Below the pieces are notes generated by a model. The model ran no database searches. It saw nothing but the letters and a program-made list of their open reading frames with translations, and was not told where the DNA came from. From Ramlibacter sp. (GTDB lineage Bacteria; Pseudomonadota; Gammaproteobacteria; Burkholderiales; Burkholderiaceae_C): a stretch of DNA of 8,819 bases. The position numbers were made by a program, and so were the translations under genes. Shown piece by piece: positions 7,722-8,819 of the stretch. Position 1 is the first letter of the stretch. Each line of letters starts with the position of its first letter. The stretch spans positions 1 through 8,819 of the forward strand of contig JANXVP010000476.1 of NCBI GenBank assembly GCA_025351615.1. The letters run 5' to 3'.

Positions 7722-7746
7722 AAAAAAGGGGCTACCAGAGCCCCTT
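7722..7746 (-). terminator. Intrinsic terminator-like hairpin between rpsB and tsf (probable attenuator)
   Basis: On the minus strand the gap reads AAGGGGCT-CTGGT-AGCCCCTT and continues into a run of six T in total (7727-7722). The GC-rich 6-bp core GGGGCT/AGCCCC plus two A-T pairs and a 5-nt loop, followed by the T-run, is a classical rho-independent terminator shape. It lies 20 nt past the rpsB stop and 34 nt before the tsf ATG. No promoter-like sequence was recognised between it and tsf, so it most likely ends only part of the transcripts and sets a higher level of rpsB than of tsf and the genes after it. Confidence 0.7.
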
Positions 7747-7766
7747 CTTAGGCTTGTGCGGCAGGC

Positions 7767-8519
7767 TCAGGCAGCAGCGCCCTCATTGACCTCGACGAAT
7801 TCGTCGCCGCCTTCCTTGACGGCCTTGACCACCTCGTTCGCGGCGCTGGCACGGCCTTCGAGGATGGCGTCGGCGATGCCGCGGGCATACAGAACCACGG
7901 CCTTGGACGAGTCATCGTTGCCCGGGATCACGTAATCGATGCCTTCGGGCGAATGGTTGGAATCCACCACGCCGACCAGCGGAATGCCCAGCTTCTTGGC
8001 TTCGGACACGGCGATCTTGTGGAAACCCACGTCGATCACGAAGATCGCGTCGGGCAGCGTGGCCATGTCCTGGATGCCGCCGATGTCTTTTTCGAGCTTT
8101 TCCATCTCGCGGGCGAACATCAGCTGCTCTTTCTTGCTCATGGCGTCGAGGCCGCCTTCCTGCTGCGCTTTCATGTCCTTCAGGCGCTTGATGGACGTCT
8201 TGACGGTCTTGAAGTTGGTCAGCATGCCGCCGAGCCAGCGCTGGTCGACATAGGGCACGCCGGCGCGCTTGGCTTCCGATGCGACGGTGTCTCGCGCCTG
8301 GCGCTTGGTGCCGACCATCAGGATGGTGCCGCGGTTGGCGGCCAGCTGCTTCACGAACTTCATCGCGTCCTGGAACATCGGCAGCGATTTTTCCAGGTTG
8401 ATGATGTGGATCTTGTTGCGATGGCCGAAGATGAAGGGGGCCATCTTGGGGTTCCAGAAGCGGGTCTGGTGGCCGAAATGGACACCTGCTTCCAGCATTT
8501 CGCGCATGGAGACTGACAT
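7767..8519 (-). CDS. rpsB: 30S ribosomal protein S2
   Basis: S2 binds the back of the 30S subunit between head and body, near S1, and is among the last proteins to join. The 250-residue product has the family start [20 protein letters not shown], the [20 protein letters not shown] stretch, [16 protein letters not shown] (94-109), a coiled-coil-like charged segment at about 110-150, and the second S2 signature around [10 protein letters not shown] and [19 protein letters not shown] (173-191). The ATG at 8519 has GGAG eight bases before it. The frame is open another 43 codons upstream to a TTG at 8648, but those residues are not S2-like and fall in the leader RNA. It is the first gene of the cluster. 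In E. coli S2 represses its own rpsB-tsf message through the leader, and a similar control is plausible here. Confidence 0.98.
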   Translation of the reverse strand: MSVSMREMLEAGVHFGHQTRFWNPKMAPFIFGHRNKIHIINLEKSLPMFQDAMKFVKQLAANRGTILMVGTKRQARDTVASEAKRAGVPYVDQRWLGGMLTNFKTVKTSIKRLKDMKAQQEGGLDAMSKKEQLMFAREMEKLEKDIGGIQDMATLPDAIFVIDVGFHKIAVSEAKKLGIPLVGVVDSNHSPEGIDYVIPGNDDSSKAVVLYARGIADAILEGRASAANEVVKAVKEGGDEFVEVNEGAAA

Positions 8520-8672
8520 GGGATGAACTCCGAAGGTTGGGTCTAAAATCCAGCCCGAAATCGCTTTCGTCGTTTTGACGAAGGCGACACCTTGGTGGGC
8601 CGGTTTGCGGATGGCTTCGCGGCGCAGGTCGCGTTGCCTGTTCGGCAAGGCAGCTCGCGCTACTAGCTAAAC
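8520..8672 (-). promoter_or_regulatory. Structured 5' leader of rpsB (candidate S2 autoregulatory RNA)
   Basis: About 150 nt separate the inferred transcription start from the rpsB ATG, long for this compact cluster. Two hairpins are visible on the minus strand. The first (8659-8630) has outer CGCG/CGCG and inner TGCCT/AGGCA stems. The second (8586-8562) has ten positions with one C-A mismatch around an AAAAC loop. The region between the second hairpin and the GGAG ribosome site may also fold (GGCTGG with CCAACC, one mismatch). No start codon with a good ribosome site for a leader peptide was seen. Autogenous S2 control is known in E. coli; whether this RNA shares that motif is not established here. 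Confidence 0.45.
8562..8586 (-). other. Strong hairpin in the rpsB leader
   Basis: The minus strand reads CGCCTTCGTC, loop AAAAC, then GACGAAAGCG. All positions pair except one C-A mismatch, giving a 6-bp perfect inner stem and a 3-bp outer stem. It ends about 42 nt before the rpsB ATG and has no T-run, so it is not a terminator. It could be a protein-binding element or an mRNA-stabilising structure. Confidence 0.5.
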
Positions 8673-8678
8673 CCAGAG

Positions 8679-8687
8679 ATCATAGCA
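8679..8687 (-). promoter_or_regulatory. Extended -10 sigma-70-type promoter for rpsB
   Basis: On the minus strand the sequence TGCTATGAT contains TATGAT (one mismatch to TATAAT, at 8684-8679) preceded by the TGn extended -10 element. With a 17-nt spacer the -35 position falls at 8702-8707 (GGTGGA), which is a poor match, as is common for extended -10 promoters. The inferred start is near 8672. The -35 region lies against the start codon of the divergent gene at 8709, so the two genes share regulatory DNA. Confidence 0.5.
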
Positions 8688-8708
8688 GAGAACAGGCCGC
8701 TTCCACCC

Positions 8709-8819
8709 ATGTCCACCGACCTCCACACCACCCGGGACCGCCTGCGCGCGGGACTGACTTCAGCTCCTGCAGAGCTTGAACAGGCGATCGCCATCGCCCA
8801 GTCCAGGGCCTGCGAGCAT
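8709..8819 (+). CDS. N-terminal fragment of an unidentified divergent gene
   Basis: Thirty-seven codons are open from an ATG at 8709 to the end of the window, beginning MSTDLHTTRDRLRAGLTSAP and continuing with an alanine- and glutamate-rich helical stretch that ends AIAQSRACEH. There is no signal peptide or membrane segment. Codon use is GC-rich and third-position biased like the neighbouring genes, which supports a real gene. No Shine-Dalgarno sequence is visible in TTCCACCC before the ATG, so the message may be nearly leaderless, or the start may lie further inside. The gene beside rpsB in E. coli is map, but this is not a methionine aminopeptidase N-terminus. The pattern LRAGLTSAPAELEQAI loosely recalls the opening helix of amidase-signature enzymes. 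That is only a weak guess and I do not assign it. Confidence 0.55.
   Translation, partial: MSTDLHTTRDRLRAGLTSAPAELEQAIAIAQSRACEH

Noticed and set aside
5843..7723. A 626-codon open frame on the plus strand opposite frr, pyrH and tsf.
   Set aside because: It is antisense to three unmistakable core genes. Its composition is rich in His, Leu, Gly, Arg and Asp, which is typical of the mirror frame of GC-rich coding DNA, and it has no recognisable domain.
8520..8648. A 43-codon in-frame N-terminal extension of S2 beginning at TTG 8648.
   Set aside because: S2 proteins start at [11 protein letters not shown], a good GGAG site precedes the ATG at 8519, and the extension lies in the structured leader and has no S2-like residues.

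Overview
The window looks like a chromosomal piece of a high-GC betaproteobacterium, most likely Burkholderiales and probably near Comamonadaceae. I infer this from the protein sequences (for example the S2 start [20 protein letters not shown]), the GC-rich codon use, and the gene order rpsB-tsf-pyrH-frr-uppS-cdsA-dxr-rseP-bamA. This is a well-known conserved proteobacterial cluster, so most of the window is core housekeeping DNA and not an accessory region. No mobile element, CRISPR array, tRNA or rRNA was seen.

Layout, read in the direction of transcription (minus strand, right to left). A probable extended -10 promoter (about 8679-8687) precedes a leader of about 150 nt with two good hairpins, then rpsB (ribosomal protein S2). 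A terminator-like hairpin in the rpsB-tsf gap probably acts as an attenuator. Then follow tsf (EF-Ts), pyrH (UMP kinase), frr (ribosome recycling factor), uppS (undecaprenyl diphosphate synthase), cdsA (CDP-diacylglycerol synthase), dxr (DXP reductoisomerase), rseP (site-2 protease) and the first 4 POTRA domains of bamA. The genes are tightly packed: gaps are 1-79 nt and cdsA and dxr overlap by 4 nt. The right edge holds the first 37 codons of a divergent plus-strand gene that I could not identify.

The cluster joins translation (S2, EF-Ts, RRF) and UMP phosphorylation to envelope building. Dxr makes isoprenoid precursor, UppS builds the C55 lipid carrier from isoprenoid units, CdsA supplies activated phospholipid, RseP carries out intramembrane proteolysis in envelope stress signalling, and BamA inserts outer-membrane proteins.

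The most unusual spot is the left edge. bamA reads normally through most of POTRA4 and then stops being BamA at about position 129-134. The remaining ~130 bases have a lower GC content (about 51% by hand count). On the plus strand they read as a piece resembling DNA polymerase I at the start of its 3'-5' exonuclease domain. An intact BamA is essential in Gram-negative bacteria, so the simplest reading is a chimeric assembly or read join. A true rearrangement with a second bamA elsewhere is the alternative. I see no convincing novel system in the window. The items worth a second look are this junction, the structured rpsB leader, the rpsB-tsf hairpin, and a pair of mutually exclusive hairpins in front of bamA.
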